The notes: generated by a model not told the origin, from the sequence alone. DNA of 64,000 nucleotides from Celeribacter sp. HF31 (GCF_011806455.1 NZ_JAATOT010000001.1:558001-622000); one strand, 5' to 3'. Positions 1-8,450 are shown, counted from the stretch's first letter. A program made the numbers and translations.

Positions 1-252
1 CCCGCCGTGGTGTTCGACACGGAGAAATACCACGAGGTGATGCTGGCCCTTCTGGCCGAGGCCGACACGGTGATCATCGCGCCGCCGCCCGCCACGAGCT
101 TTACCGAAGCCTACACGGCGATGGATGCGGTGGACGCGAACCTCTTTGTCGTCCGTGCAGGGACTTTGACGGCGTCAGAACTGAGCGAACCCCTGGCCAT
201 CGCGCAATCCGCGAAGGCACAGAATTTCGGGTTGATCATGACCTCGGCGTGA
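1..252 (+). CDS. C-terminal end of a polysaccharide chain-length / BY-kinase-like protein (partial)
   Basis: Only the last 83 residues are in the window; the frame is open to base 1, so the gene begins upstream. The tail contains a hydrophobic strand and Pro run (TVIIAPPP), then DANLFVVRAGTLTASEL and a final LIMTSA. This resembles the end of the Walker-type ATPase domain of bacterial tyrosine kinases that control EPS chain length (ExoP/Wzc C-terminal domain), in which a D-x-PP segment is followed by a strand and an S/T-x-x-EL helix. That reading fits the EPS genes that follow, but the diagnostic Walker A and A' motifs lie outside the window, so the family call is an inference. Confidence 0.5.
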   Translation, partial: PAVVFDTEKYHEVMLALLAEADTVIIAPPPATSFTEAYTAMDAVDANLFVVRAGTLTASELSEPLAIAQSAKAQNFGLIMTSA

Positions 253-303
253 GGGGAGTGTCGTAAAGGTGCCTTTCTTCAAGGTCCTATATGAGCCCCT
301 GTT

Positions 304-333
304 CCGGCGGCTTTTCGCTCCGCCGGTTCGCTT
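304..333 (+). terminator. Candidate terminator after the left-edge gene
   Basis: A perfect 7-bp stem, CCGGCGG (304-310) and CCGCCGG (320-326), with a 9-base loop is followed by a short TTCGCTT. It lies 50 bases after the stop at 252. The T tract is weak, so this may be only a partial terminator. Confidence 0.4.
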
Positions 334-336
334 ATC

Positions 337-558
337 ATGACGGCGAGTGGATGCCTTTTGAAACCTGCCAGCCCCAAGGCTCTCGATATCTATTGCGATC
401 TCTTCAACGAGCGCGTTGATGCGGGCTCGGTCCTGAGCGGCCAGCTGGGCAACGCTTATGTCGTAAGATCTTCAATTTCAGGAGAGGCGACGGCGCCAGA
501 TGCCATCGAAAGGATGAAGGAGGAGGCAAAGAAAGGTCTTCTCAAATATTCTCCCTGA
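337..558 (+). CDS. Small hypothetical ORF, 73 aa
   Basis: This 73-residue ORF starts with ATG and ends just before a good hairpin terminator (596-628). I recognise no family. It has no membrane segment, and the C-terminal third is charged and probably helical (ERMKEEAKKGLLK). No convincing Shine-Dalgarno sequence precedes the ATG, which lies directly after the 304-326 hairpin. It could be a real small gene, or a decayed or chance frame; position before a terminator is the main argument in its favour. Confidence 0.3.
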   Translation: MTASGCLLKPASPKALDIYCDLFNERVDAGSVLSGQLGNAYVVRSSISGEATAPDAIERMKEEAKKGLLKYSP

Positions 559-595
559 AAAGGCGCCGTGAAAGCATAACGCGCATCATTCCACA

Positions 596-628
596 AAAAG
601 ACCACCACGATCCTTCGCGGTGGTCTTT
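596..628. terminator. Probable bidirectional terminator
   Basis: AAAGACCACC and GGTGGTCTTTT form a 10-bp stem around a short loop, with A and T runs on either side so that it can work on both strands. It lies between the plus-strand small ORF and the 3' end of the minus-strand dehydrogenase gene. Confidence 0.65.
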
Positions 629-664
629 TCAATCTCAAATCTCCGCCTCACAACCCGGGGCGTC

Positions 665-2365
665 TCACAGCTCACACAGGGCCTTCGAAATCGCCAGCGA
701 GACATTCTCGTTCTCGATGCCTTCCCAGCCCATGTTCGTGTCCGGCAACATGCCGTAAGGGTCGGAGATATAGGCCTGAAGCGTCTGCTCGGTCCAAACC
801 CCGCCCAGTTTATCCAAGGCGCCGGAGTAGTCTTCGAAGGGGCTGTTGCCCGGCTCGCGGCTACAGATGTTATGCAGCGACGGGCCCGCGCCATTGTCGA
901 CGCCGTCCAAAAGGCTATGGCATTGCAGACAGGCCGCCATCGTCCCATCGGCCGCCGCCAGTACATCGGCGTCCGCGGCGTAAGTCGTCAACAGCTCGTC
1001 AAAGCGTGCCATCGGATCGGGGCCGGTGTCGGCGGTCAGGAACGACAGGCGGCGGTCGTCGGTGTAGAGCACGATGGTCTTGCCGCCGTGGATCGCATCC
1101 ATATCGCGGATGCGCATCTCGACGTCGATCGGTTCGACATAGATGCCGCGACCGTCCTCGACGTGCACCCGATGCACTGCACCGCTCAAGGCGCCGATAA
1201 GCACGTCACCGTCCCAGGCGTAGTGGAAATTCTCAACCGCCAGCGCCGAAGACGGCGCAATCGAGGGCACAAAGGCGATCACCGGTTTGTCGTAGCCGTC
1301 GTGATTGGCGTGGCGGTCGCCGTTGCCCGCAGGCTGGCGGTTGTATTTCGTGCCAAAGCTCACAGCAGGAAAGCCGAAATTCGCGCCTTCGAACACGAGG
1401 TTCAATTCGTCACCGCCCTGCATCCCGTGGTCCGAGACCCAGATGCGCCCCTCTGCATCGACGCTGACGCCTTGCGGGTTGCGCAGGCCCTTGGCGATGG
1501 TGGTCTTTTCGCCGCTTTCGACATTGATCAGCATGACCTTTCCGTAATCCATATCGTCCGACTGGCCGATGGCATTGGTGAAATCGCGCTCTGCAAACCG
1601 GTCGGCGCGCTCGTAAGCCCCCGAGGACCAAGCGATGCGCCCGTCGGGCATCCGGTCCATCCGACCGCCGGCCTCAAGGCCGAACATGCCCTTGCCGGTG
1701 GTGAAGAGCTCTAGACAGGGCTCGGTGCGGGCGATCACGATCCAATCGTCGGCTTCGGCACTCCAGCTCAGCGGATCCATGCCCTGAACCGGCAGGCGCG
1801 CCATGGCGTTGCCGAAACATTTCTGCTCCGGCAGCCAGTCGGTGTAGGACAGCAAGAGATAGCCCGCGCCCTCTTGCCCGCGGGCGTAGTAAAAGATGTC
1901 GTTGAAGCGCATCCAGTTGAAGTTGATCTCGATGTCGCCCAACTCGCCCGCATCCAATTGCGCCTGAAGTGCTGCGCGGTGGTCATCGGGGGGGGCGACG
2001 TTAAGCTCATGGACCACGGCGTCGGTGACCGAATACATCTTGCCGACGCGGTCGGTGACCAGAACCGTGTCTTCGCCGATGGTGCCAATGCCGCCCGCGA
2101 AATCCTTGGCCGAGGCCGGCAGGAAGATGGTTTCCTGCGAGAGGATCGCCCGGTTGGTGACCAGACGCTCGGGCTCCGGCTCGGCGCCCGCGTTGAAGTA
2201 GGAATTGTACATCCCGTTCAACTTGTAATGGATTTGCGCCGGAAAGCTGAACCGGTTCTGCATTTCCGTGTTGAGCGCATAGCCCGCCCAGATCCCACCG
2301 CCGAAAAGTCCGGCCAGACAGACGATGGCCACCAAAGCCAGCGCCAAGATACGCAATCGTGACAT
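665..2365 (-). CDS. Membrane-anchored PQQ-type (glucose/sorbosone-like) dehydrogenase fused to cytochrome c
   Basis: The protein has 566 residues. It opens with one hydrophobic segment (about residues 4-29) that should anchor it in the membrane facing the periplasm. The middle reads as a six-bladed propeller of the soluble sugar dehydrogenase type; the best-preserved part is GLRNPQGVSVDAEGRIWVSD followed by GGDELN. The last 90 residues are a class I cytochrome c: CLQCH at 479-483 binds haem and the Met of TNMGWEG is a likely axial ligand. It probably oxidises a sugar or aldose-like substrate and passes electrons to the respiratory chain. The open frame extends further upstream, but the ATG at 2365 has a strong GGGGGAA Shine-Dalgarno sequence and gives a clean N-terminal anchor. 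The substrate cannot be told from sequence. Confidence 0.75.
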   Translation of the reverse strand: MSRLRILALALVAIVCLAGLFGGGIWAGYALNTEMQNRFSFPAQIHYKLNGMYNSYFNAGAEPEPERLVTNRAILSQETIFLPASAKDFAGGIGTIGEDTVLVTDRVGKMYSVTDAVVHELNVAPPDDHRAALQAQLDAGELGDIEINFNWMRFNDIFYYARGQEGAGYLLLSYTDWLPEQKCFGNAMARLPVQGMDPLSWSAEADDWIVIARTEPCLELFTTGKGMFGLEAGGRMDRMPDGRIAWSSGAYERADRFAERDFTNAIGQSDDMDYGKVMLINVESGEKTTIAKGLRNPQGVSVDAEGRIWVSDHGMQGGDELNLVFEGANFGFPAVSFGTKYNRQPAGNGDRHANHDGYDKPVIAFVPSIAPSSALAVENFHYAWDGDVLIGALSGAVHRVHVEDGRGIYVEPIDVEMRIRDMDAIHGGKTIVLYTDDRRLSFLTADTGPDPMARFDELLTTYAADADVLAAADGTMAACLQCHSLLDGVDNGAGPSLHNICSREPGNSPFEDYSGALDKLGGVWTEQTLQAYISDPYGMLPDTNMGWEGIENENVSLAISKALCEL

Positions 2366-2793
2366 GTTTATTCCCCCGCCAAGATACTCATCAATATACC
2401 ACACCATAGGTAGCTTGACTGTACGACGGATTGGTAACGAGGTGAACGCTCGTGATTTGTCCTGAGGTTTCCGGGCTGAGTCGCCTGCGTGAGAGCCGAA
2501 ATCCTGTGACAATTTTGGGCGATCCTTGAGCAAGTGGTCAAAAAGAGATCGCTTGGAGAAAGCTGCTGGCGCCAACAGGCGCTGCAACATGGCGTGAGTC
2601 TTCGTGAAACTGGACGGAAGGGATCGGGCTGCGTAGTCTACCCTTTACGATGGGCCCTTACGATGGGGATCAGGACGCAAGATCGTTACGATCGCCGTGT
2701 CATGTTGGACCTGTCGTCTGGCGATGCACCGGGGTGGACCGGCATCGCATGTTTCTGAGTGTCTCTAAGAACAGTGTCAGTGGGGGGATCAAC
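2366..2793. other. 428-bp divergent intergenic region
   Basis: This gap separates the divergent dehydrogenase and the first MocA-type oxidoreductase. No supported gene lies in it. Its right half carries the TTACGAT repeats annotated separately, and it should contain promoters for both flanking genes. I could not pick convincing -35/-10 boxes by eye. Confidence 0.6.
2645..2693. promoter_or_regulatory. Repeated TTACGAT elements and a 13-bp palindrome
   Basis: TTACGATGGG occurs twice, at 2645-2654 and 2658-2667, so the copies are 13 bp apart. A third TTACGAT at 2686-2692 lies inside the perfect palindrome GATCGT-T-ACGATC (2681-2693). The cluster is 100-150 bp upstream of the oxidoreductase start and looks like binding sites for a regulator. 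The protein that would bind is unknown. Confidence 0.4.
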
Positions 2794-4011
2794 ATGAATA
2801 TGGCCAACACGATGTCGGAGTCCGTCTCCGGAGCTGCCGTGGATGTCACGACAAAGGCCGGGACCAAGGCGGGGGCCAAAACCGGCATCGCCTTTCTCGG
2901 CTGCGGCTATGTCGCGGATTTTTACCAACAAACCTACGCCAATCACCAAGACAGCCTGACGCTGCACGGCATCTGGGATCACGACAGGGCGCGGCTTGAA
3001 AAATTCTCGGCCTTTTACAAGCTCGACTGCTACGCCAGTTTCGAAGAGATGCTCGCCGATCCAGAGGTCGAGATCATCGTGAACCTCACCAACCCGCATG
3101 CGCATTTTGCGACGAGCAAGCGCATTTTGGAGGCCGGGAAACACGTCTATTCCGAAAAGCCTCTGGCGATGGAGATCGATCAGGCGCGCGAACTGGTGGC
3201 GCTGGCCGAGGAGAAGGGGCTTCAGATCGTCTCTGCGCCCTCATCCGTTTTGGGCCCTGCGGCGCAGCGGCTCTGGCAGGCCGTGCGCGAGCGCGAATTG
3301 GGCACGCCGCGTCTGGTCTATGCCGAGATCGACGACGGGTTGATTCACAAGATGGGGTATGAGAATTGGCTGAGCTCCTCGGGCGCGCCCTGGCCCGCGA
3401 AGGATGAATTCTACACCGGCTGCACGCTGGAACATGCGGGCTATATGCTGAGCTGGCTGGTGGCGATGTTCGGTCCGGTGACCGAGGTTGTCAGCATGGC
3501 GAGCCTCTGCATCCCGGACAAGGGCGGCGACACGCCCGAGAATTACACCACGGCGGATTTCTCCTGCGCGTTGTTGCGGTTCGAGAGCGGCATGACCGCA
3601 CGTCTGACCAATTCCATCATCGCGCCACATGACCATCGTTTGCGGATTTTCTGTGACGAAGGCGAGCTGTGCGCCCATGAGGTCTGGAATTTCCACACGG
3701 AGGTGGAGGCCTATCCGCTGGCGCGCAACAAGATCCAGCGCGGCATGGAGAAATTCCTTCACATGCGGCCGAAACGCAAATTGGCGGTGGCGAAGAACCC
3801 GAAGACGAAATTTGCCGAGGGCGGCCACCCGATGGATTTCGTGCGGGGCGTGGCCGATATGGCGGCTGCCGTGCGGATGGGCCGCCCGGCGCGGCTGGGC
3901 GGGGCGTTTTCGCTGCATATCACCGAGGTGACGCTGGCGATCCAATATCCGGAGATTTACGGCACGCCCTATGTGCCGCAAAGTCGACCGGCCCAGATCG
4001 AGCCGGTGTGA
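2794..4011 (+). CDS. Gfo/Idh/MocA-family oxidoreductase
   Basis: The protein has 405 residues. An N-terminal Rossmann fold (AFLGCGYVADFY) binds NAD(P), and YSEKPLAM carries the EKP motif typical of the family, in which the Lys helps catalysis. The family oxidises or reduces a hydroxyl or keto group on sugars, inositols or nucleotide sugars. The start at 2794 is preferred because a GGGGGG Shine-Dalgarno tract lies 6 bases before it; the frame itself is open back to 2650. It is divergent from the PQQ-type dehydrogenase and precedes a convergent sulfotransferase, so a role in making or modifying an EPS sugar is likely but not shown. Confidence 0.8.
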   Translation: MNMANTMSESVSGAAVDVTTKAGTKAGAKTGIAFLGCGYVADFYQQTYANHQDSLTLHGIWDHDRARLEKFSAFYKLDCYASFEEMLADPEVEIIVNLTNPHAHFATSKRILEAGKHVYSEKPLAMEIDQARELVALAEEKGLQIVSAPSSVLGPAAQRLWQAVRERELGTPRLVYAEIDDGLIHKMGYENWLSSSGAPWPAKDEFYTGCTLEHAGYMLSWLVAMFGPVTEVVSMASLCIPDKGGDTPENYTTADFSCALLRFESGMTARLTNSIIAPHDHRLRIFCDEGELCAHEVWNFHTEVEAYPLARNKIQRGMEKFLHMRPKRKLAVAKNPKTKFAEGGHPMDFVRGVADMAAAVRMGRPARLGGAFSLHITEVTLAIQYPEIYGTPYVPQSRPAQIEPV

Positions 4012-4068
4012 GAGAACGCCAAGCTGGAGGTCGTTCTCGCACGGAACAAGGCCTTTAGGCCGCCGTGC
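4012..4068. repeat. Two adjacent hairpins between convergent genes
   Basis: Just after the oxidoreductase stop come GAGAACG (4012-4018) with CGTTCTC (4032-4038), then GCACGG (4039-4044) with CCGTGC (4063-4068), the second enclosing GGCCT-tt-AGGCC. They lie between convergent genes and could halt transcription, but neither has a T run. Confidence 0.4.
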
Positions 4069-4097
4069 GGTCGCAGGTGATCATCCCACTCTACACC

Positions 4098-4922
4098 CTA
4101 CCGAAACTCGCTCTGAAATGCCGCCCATTTCGGTGCGAAATCTGCCTCCAGACGCGCCCGCGTCTTGGGCGGCAGTTCGGATGGCACTTTGAGCGGCTTG
4201 CGCAGCAGTTTCTTGCCCATGGCGATCACTCCCTTGGGCATCAGCATGTTCAGCCGGTCGTAGTATTTCCACTGCCTGAGCCGCGCCAAAAGTGCGCCGT
4301 CCATGCCTTGGTTCTCGCGTTTGTGCAGCGCCTGTTGCTCAGAGAGCGCCGCCAGTGCCGTCTCGGACGCATCGACGCCCAGAAATTCGAGCACCTGCGC
4401 ATGCACCGCATCCTTGTCGGCCTTGTAGTCGTCCAGAAACAGCACCAAAATCTGATCGTCGGGGAAATGCTGGCGCAGGGTCTCGACCGTCGCGCCATAG
4501 TCGCTTGTGCCGACGATCTCCGGCCATTTGTCGAGGGCCTCGTCGATCGGCACCACCTCGCGGGCGTTGGACAGCATCTGGACGTAATGGCTTTCGATCC
4601 GGTCAATCGGGTTGCGCACCATCATGATGAGCTTGGCGTCTGGGATGGTGTCGGCGATCCGCTCCGCCGTGCGTTCGACGCAATGGGACATCGCGTAATC
4701 CGGCGTGCCCTCCATCAAAAGCGCACCGTCCGGCGCAGGGGCAAAGAGGCTTTTGTACCACTCCATGTCCCGTTTGGTGAACAGGTCGTTGAAGAAATGC
4801 GTTTCCTTCTTGGGATACATGTAAATGTCAGGGTGTCGCATCAAGGCACCGCAAAGCGTGGTGGTGCCGGATTTGGGGGTGCCGATCACGATGGCATGTG
4901 GAAGGTCGCGTTTCTTGTCCAT
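4098..4922 (-). CDS. PAPS-dependent sulfotransferase (EPS locus, first copy)
   Basis: The protein has 274 residues. GTPKSGTTTL near the N-terminus is the 5'-phosphosulfate-binding loop of the sulfotransferase superfamily, and MVRNPIDRIESHY is the 3'-phosphate-binding segment. It should move sulfate from PAPS to a hydroxyl or amine of a carbohydrate acceptor. Family members of this size (N-sulfotransferase/Stf0-like) act on glycolipids or polysaccharides. Two ATGs are possible: the one at 4931 sits right against the AGGAG, while the one at 4922 has a normal 9-base spacing and is preferred. It is preceded on its strand by glycosyltransferase genes, so the EPS or its lipid-linked repeat is the probable acceptor. 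Confidence 0.85.
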   Translation of the reverse strand: MDKKRDLPHAIVIGTPKSGTTTLCGALMRHPDIYMYPKKETHFFNDLFTKRDMEWYKSLFAPAPDGALLMEGTPDYAMSHCVERTAERIADTIPDAKLIMMVRNPIDRIESHYVQMLSNAREVVPIDEALDKWPEIVGTSDYGATVETLRQHFPDDQILVLFLDDYKADKDAVHAQVLEFLGVDASETALAALSEQQALHKRENQGMDGALLARLRQWKYYDRLNMLMPKGVIAMGKKLLRKPLKVPSELPPKTRARLEADFAPKWAAFQSEFR

Positions 4923-4939
4923 AGGGTGCATCTCCTAAA

Positions 4940-4981
4940 GCGTTTCTCAAAAACTTGAAGCACTCAATTTTTGAGAAACGC
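4940..4981. repeat. Perfect 14-bp inverted repeat upstream of the sulfotransferase
   Basis: GCGTTTCTCAAAAA (4940-4953) and TTTTTGAGAAACGC (4968-4981) are exact complements around a 14-base loop. The element sits between the glycosyltransferase operon and the sulfotransferase start. On the minus strand it ends with TTT and then the AGGAG of the sulfotransferase, so it could be a terminator, an attenuator, or an operator. Confidence 0.6.
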
Positions 4982-5006
4982 AGCAATATCAATTCAGTGC
5001 GGCAAG

Positions 5007-5043
5007 GTTTTTCGCTCAATCTGAAACAGACTAAACGAAAAAC
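5007..5043. repeat. Second inverted repeat in the same gap
   Basis: GTTTTTCG (5007-5014) and CGAAAAAC (5036-5043) are perfect 8-bp arms, immediately downstream of the stop codon of the minus-strand glycosyltransferase gene. With the 4940-4981 element it makes a double dyad, probably marking the end of that operon. Confidence 0.45.
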
Positions 5044-5046
5044 GTT

Positions 5047-6228
5047 TTAGGGGGTTAACTCCTGAACGTGGGGGTGAAGCGTGCCACGATGGGCGGCCAG
5101 CGCGCGCTGGGCCATCTCATGCATGACGGCGGGCGGTTCAACGAACGTGTCGCGGGGCAGGGTGGCCAAGGATCGGCGCAGCTCCAGCATCGGCGAAGGA
5201 TCATTCAACAGGTGCTGGACCAGCGGAATGAACTGCGTTTCCACCGGATCGCCCACGATCAACCCGATGCCATGATCATGCAGCCATGTGGCGGTCTGGG
5301 TGCCCTCGGGCGCGAAAGCCGGCACGCCGAAATAGCCGCCCTCATAGACCCGGTTGGGCAAAAGCCACAGCGAGTTGAACCCCGCCTCATACCAATCCCC
5401 GGCCCAGACCAAATCGACTTCGCCGTAAATCTGGTTCAAATCCTCGGGCGCCTTGTAGCGGCCGTGATAGGTGATGTTGGGGAAGTCTTTGATTTCGCCT
5501 TCGAGATCGGGAATGACCGAGAGCGCCGGATAGCCGCGCAGCACGATCTCGACCGCATGGGGGAAATGCCGGGCGAGGTCCTTGAGCAACTCCAGCGAAC
5601 GCCGACAGCGCAGATTGCCGAACCAGCCGATGCGCAGCCGCCCCGGAATATGCGGCAGCGCGTGTTCGGGGCGGGGCCCGAAGGCGTCGCCCTCGATCAG
5701 CCGGTTCTCGATCAGCATGTGCTGATAGCGCCCCGGATAGTAGCGCCGGAAATGTTCCTCTTCGAAGCGGGGCGAAGACACGACAATCAGATCGCTGGCC
5801 TCCACCAGCCGTTTCTCGAACTGCCGAAACGCCTTCGCGGACAGAGCATCCCCCGCCAGACGGTGGTGAATGTCGAGACATTCATAGACCACGGGCACGG
5901 AGCTCTTCATCAAGCGGCGCACCCTGAGCGCGGTCGCAAGCATGTCGAGATTGCGCGCGTAGAACAAATCCGCGCGGTCCAAGGTGGCGCGCTGGGCGAG
6001 CGCGGTTTTGGCGCCGGTGAAGATGGATTTGACCCGATGCACATAGTCATTGTCGTGGGTCTCGCCCAAATCGACCCAATCGAAGGGCACGGGCGTGGCC
6101 TCGCCGCGTCGGGGCATGAAACCGGTGACCTCAAAGCCTGCGCGCTGCATCGCGATGGCGCGGCGGCGGACGGCGGAATCTTTGGCGTTATGGCCGAAGA
6201 AAGCGATATGTTTGATCTCATCGGACAT
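5047..6228 (-). CDS. GT4-type glycosyltransferase
   Basis: The protein has 393 residues and a GT-B layout. The N-terminal half begins HIAFFGHNAKDSAVRRRA with LVEASDLIVVSS before the domain boundary. The C-terminal half has LRIGWFGNLR and the donor-site segment YEGGYFGVPAFAPEG, the E-x7-E type motif of GT4 retaining enzymes. It should transfer a nucleotide-activated sugar onto the growing EPS repeat on the cytoplasmic face. The ATG at 6228 follows the stop of the previous gene by one base (TAAAATG), so the two are co-translated. The longer open frame upstream overlaps that gene and is rejected. Confidence 0.85.
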   Translation of the reverse strand: MSDEIKHIAFFGHNAKDSAVRRRAIAMQRAGFEVTGFMPRRGEATPVPFDWVDLGETHDNDYVHRVKSIFTGAKTALAQRATLDRADLFYARNLDMLATALRVRRLMKSSVPVVYECLDIHHRLAGDALSAKAFRQFEKRLVEASDLIVVSSPRFEEEHFRRYYPGRYQHMLIENRLIEGDAFGPRPEHALPHIPGRLRIGWFGNLRCRRSLELLKDLARHFPHAVEIVLRGYPALSVIPDLEGEIKDFPNITYHGRYKAPEDLNQIYGEVDLVWAGDWYEAGFNSLWLLPNRVYEGGYFGVPAFAPEGTQTATWLHDHGIGLIVGDPVETQFIPLVQHLLNDPSPMLELRRSLATLPRDTFVEPPAVMHEMAQRALAAHRGTLHPHVQELTP

Positions 6229-6229
6229 T

Positions 6230-7228
6230 TTAGCGCCCCGCCTTGCGCGCTTGGACGAGGCCAACCAGAAAGCCGATCCCCCAAGACGTATGCATCGCCG
6301 CCAGCGCCGGAAGCGCCACAAGACCGCAAAGCGCCTGATGCTTTTGCGCCATGAGGATCGCAACCCAGCTCAGGAGCAGCAGATAAAACAGAGGCCAGAT
6401 CAGCCCCAAAAGACTAAACGGCAGGATCAAAAGCGACAGCGCCAGCAACAGCACATGCACCACCGGGATCATCTGACGCCGCGCAGGAATATCGCCATGT
6501 TTCAGACAGTTGCGCGCCCGCCCGACACCGTATTTGTAATACTGCCGCCACAGCCCGCGCAGGCTGTCTCGCGGGAAATAGCCGATGCGAATGCTGGCAT
6601 CGAGCCAGATTTTGCGCCTGGATGCGATGAGGCGGCGGTCGAACTCGGCGTCCTCATTGGCGATGAAACTGGTGTCATAGCCTTCTATGGCGCGAAAGGC
6701 ATCGAGACGGAACGCGGCGTGGTGGCCATGCTCGACATAGCCCGATTTGACGCCACCGCGATGAGGTGAGCCGCCTGCGCCAAGCTTGCTGTCGGCGACA
6801 AAAGCCAGACCACGGCGGAAACAATTCCCTTCCGCCACGGCATCCATCGGGATCACGATGGAGGCGATGTCCGGTTGGCGATCCAACTCGGCGCTCAGGC
6901 GCGAGATGAAATCGGACGGGTAGGCGGCATGGGCGTCACAGCGAATCGCGATGTCATAGCCATCGAACTCCGGCGCCAGAAGCATGTTCATCGCATGGGC
7001 CTGGGTGCGCTTGGGGTTGTGCCGCAATTCGACATTGGGAAACCGCTTCGCGACCTCTTCGACGATCCCCTGCGTCCCATCAGTGGAGCCACCATCGGCC
7101 ACGATCACGCGGGCCTGCCCCGCCACCGCGTCCTGCGCCAAAAGCTGGGTCAGTACCGCTTCGATATGTTGCGCTTCATTGAGGGTCGGGATCAGCACGA
7201 TCACGCGCTGGGGCGGGGTCTTTACCAT
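6230..7228 (-). CDS. ExoA-like family 2 glycosyltransferase with C-terminal membrane helices
   Basis: The protein has 332 residues. The GT-A domain shows VLIPTLNEAQHIEAVL, VADGGSTDGT and IRCDAHAAYP (the DxD-like metal site), then ANEDAEFDRRL and the Q-x-x-R-W-like WRQYYKYGVGRAR. Two or three hydrophobic segments (about 255-325) follow. This layout matches ExoA of succinoglycan synthesis, a beta-1,3-glucosyltransferase held at the membrane. Acceptor and donor are inferred from family only. It overlaps the upstream glycosyltransferase gene by 7 bases. Confidence 0.85.
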   Translation of the reverse strand: MVKTPPQRVIVLIPTLNEAQHIEAVLTQLLAQDAVAGQARVIVADGGSTDGTQGIVEEVAKRFPNVELRHNPKRTQAHAMNMLLAPEFDGYDIAIRCDAHAAYPSDFISRLSAELDRQPDIASIVIPMDAVAEGNCFRRGLAFVADSKLGAGGSPHRGGVKSGYVEHGHHAAFRLDAFRAIEGYDTSFIANEDAEFDRRLIASRRKIWLDASIRIGYFPRDSLRGLWRQYYKYGVGRARNCLKHGDIPARRQMIPVVHVLLLALSLLILPFSLLGLIWPLFYLLLLSWVAILMAQKHQALCGLVALPALAAMHTSWGIGFLVGLVQARKAGR

Positions 7229-8436
7229 GCGTAGGCCTCCAGCGGCAGCCTGTCGCGTTCCGTGAGCGTCCGTCCGGTGGCGGTCGGGATCGACCAGGGC
7301 GGCTGCGCGGCCAAAAACGCGGTGATAGCCAGCACCTCTGAGGCATTTCTATTGGCAAGCGCCTCGCGCAGCCGCCAGACCGCGCCACGTGACAGCGTGC
7401 GGGCCAAGGATTTGCCCGCAGTCGCACGTTTCGAAATGTCGAGAATGCGCTTGCGTGTGGAGGCCTCGAAAAGCTCTTGCGCGCCATGTTTGCCCGCCAC
7501 GGCCCGGATCGCGATTTGGCATTCCTCGGGGCTGAGCGCCAGTTCGGGACGGATCAGCACGGCCGCTTCGAAATCTTCGAGGGCCTGGTCCCAGTCGCGC
7601 CGCCGGGCATAGACCGCGCCGCGTTGCAACAGCGCCGCGCGGCTGCAAAGCTCCGAGGAGTCGCCGTCGAACATCGCTTCGTACAATGACAAAGGGATGC
7701 GGTCGCGCAGGCGTTCAAACACGATTTTGTCGGCATTGCGCCACACGTCTTCCGAGGATTTCGCGGCATGGCGTTGCCAGGCGGGGCCACGTTCGCCGTC
7801 GTGTTTGCGTTGCAAAAACACCGTGTCCTCGATCACCTCCGCCGGGTAGCGCGCCATCAGTCGCACCGTCATGTCGTAATCGATCGAGCGCGCCAGATCG
7901 ACGGAGAAGGGCCCGACCTTGTCATAACAGGCGCGGCGCACCAGTGTGGCGTTCTGGAAAAAGAAGATGTCTTCGAGCACATGTCGCAGCGGGCTACCGG
8001 AGCTGAGATTCGGCCAATAGCCCGCGTCGCTCAGCTCTTTCTCGCCGGTCTCGGGCGCGGTGGAAAACCGGTTGTGAGCGCCGGCGGCCAGACCGACCTC
8101 GGGCTTTTCATCCAGAATTGCAGCCAGTTTTTGCGTCGCATCCGGCAGTGCGATATCATCATCGTCACAAATCCAGATATACTCCCCCTGAGCCAGCTCC
8201 ATGGCCTGATTCAATGCGGCGGACTTTCCGGCATTCTCTGCGCGCCGATAGTCGATCCTCGCTCCATCATTGCGCAGAAAGGGGGCTATGATGTCGGAGG
8301 TGTTGTCTGTTGAGCCGTCATCCCAGACGATGATCTGCGAGACTGCCCGTTTTTGCAGCAAAATCGCCTCGATCGCCTCGGCGAGAAGGGCCCCGCGATT
8401 AAAAGTTGGTACAAGCGCGGTAATTTGCGCAACCAT
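7222..8436 (-). CDS. Family 2 glycosyltransferase with a C-terminal TPR-like unit
   Basis: The protein has 404 residues. The GT-A catalytic part covers roughly the first 230 residues: ALVPTFNRGALLAEAI, VWDDGSTDNT, and ICDDDDIALPD as the metal-binding acidic run. Downstream, residues about 264-300 read as a tetratricopeptide-like helical pair (LLQRGAVYARRRDWDQALED), which is unusual for EPS GT2 enzymes. The start at 8436 has a GGGGGAAC Shine-Dalgarno sequence. It is the first gene of a minus-strand run that continues through the ExoA-like and GT4 genes. The sugar transferred is unknown. Confidence 0.8.
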   Translation of the reverse strand: MVAQITALVPTFNRGALLAEAIEAILLQKRAVSQIIVWDDGSTDNTSDIIAPFLRNDGARIDYRRAENAGKSAALNQAMELAQGEYIWICDDDDIALPDATQKLAAILDEKPEVGLAAGAHNRFSTAPETGEKELSDAGYWPNLSSGSPLRHVLEDIFFFQNATLVRRACYDKVGPFSVDLARSIDYDMTVRLMARYPAEVIEDTVFLQRKHDGERGPAWQRHAAKSSEDVWRNADKIVFERLRDRIPLSLYEAMFDGDSSELCSRAALLQRGAVYARRRDWDQALEDFEAAVLIRPELALSPEECQIAIRAVAGKHGAQELFEASTRKRILDISKRATAGKSLARTLSRGAVWRLREALANRNASEVLAITAFLAAQPPWSIPTATGRTLTERDRLPLEAYAW

Positions 8437-8450
8437 AACAGTGTTCCCCC

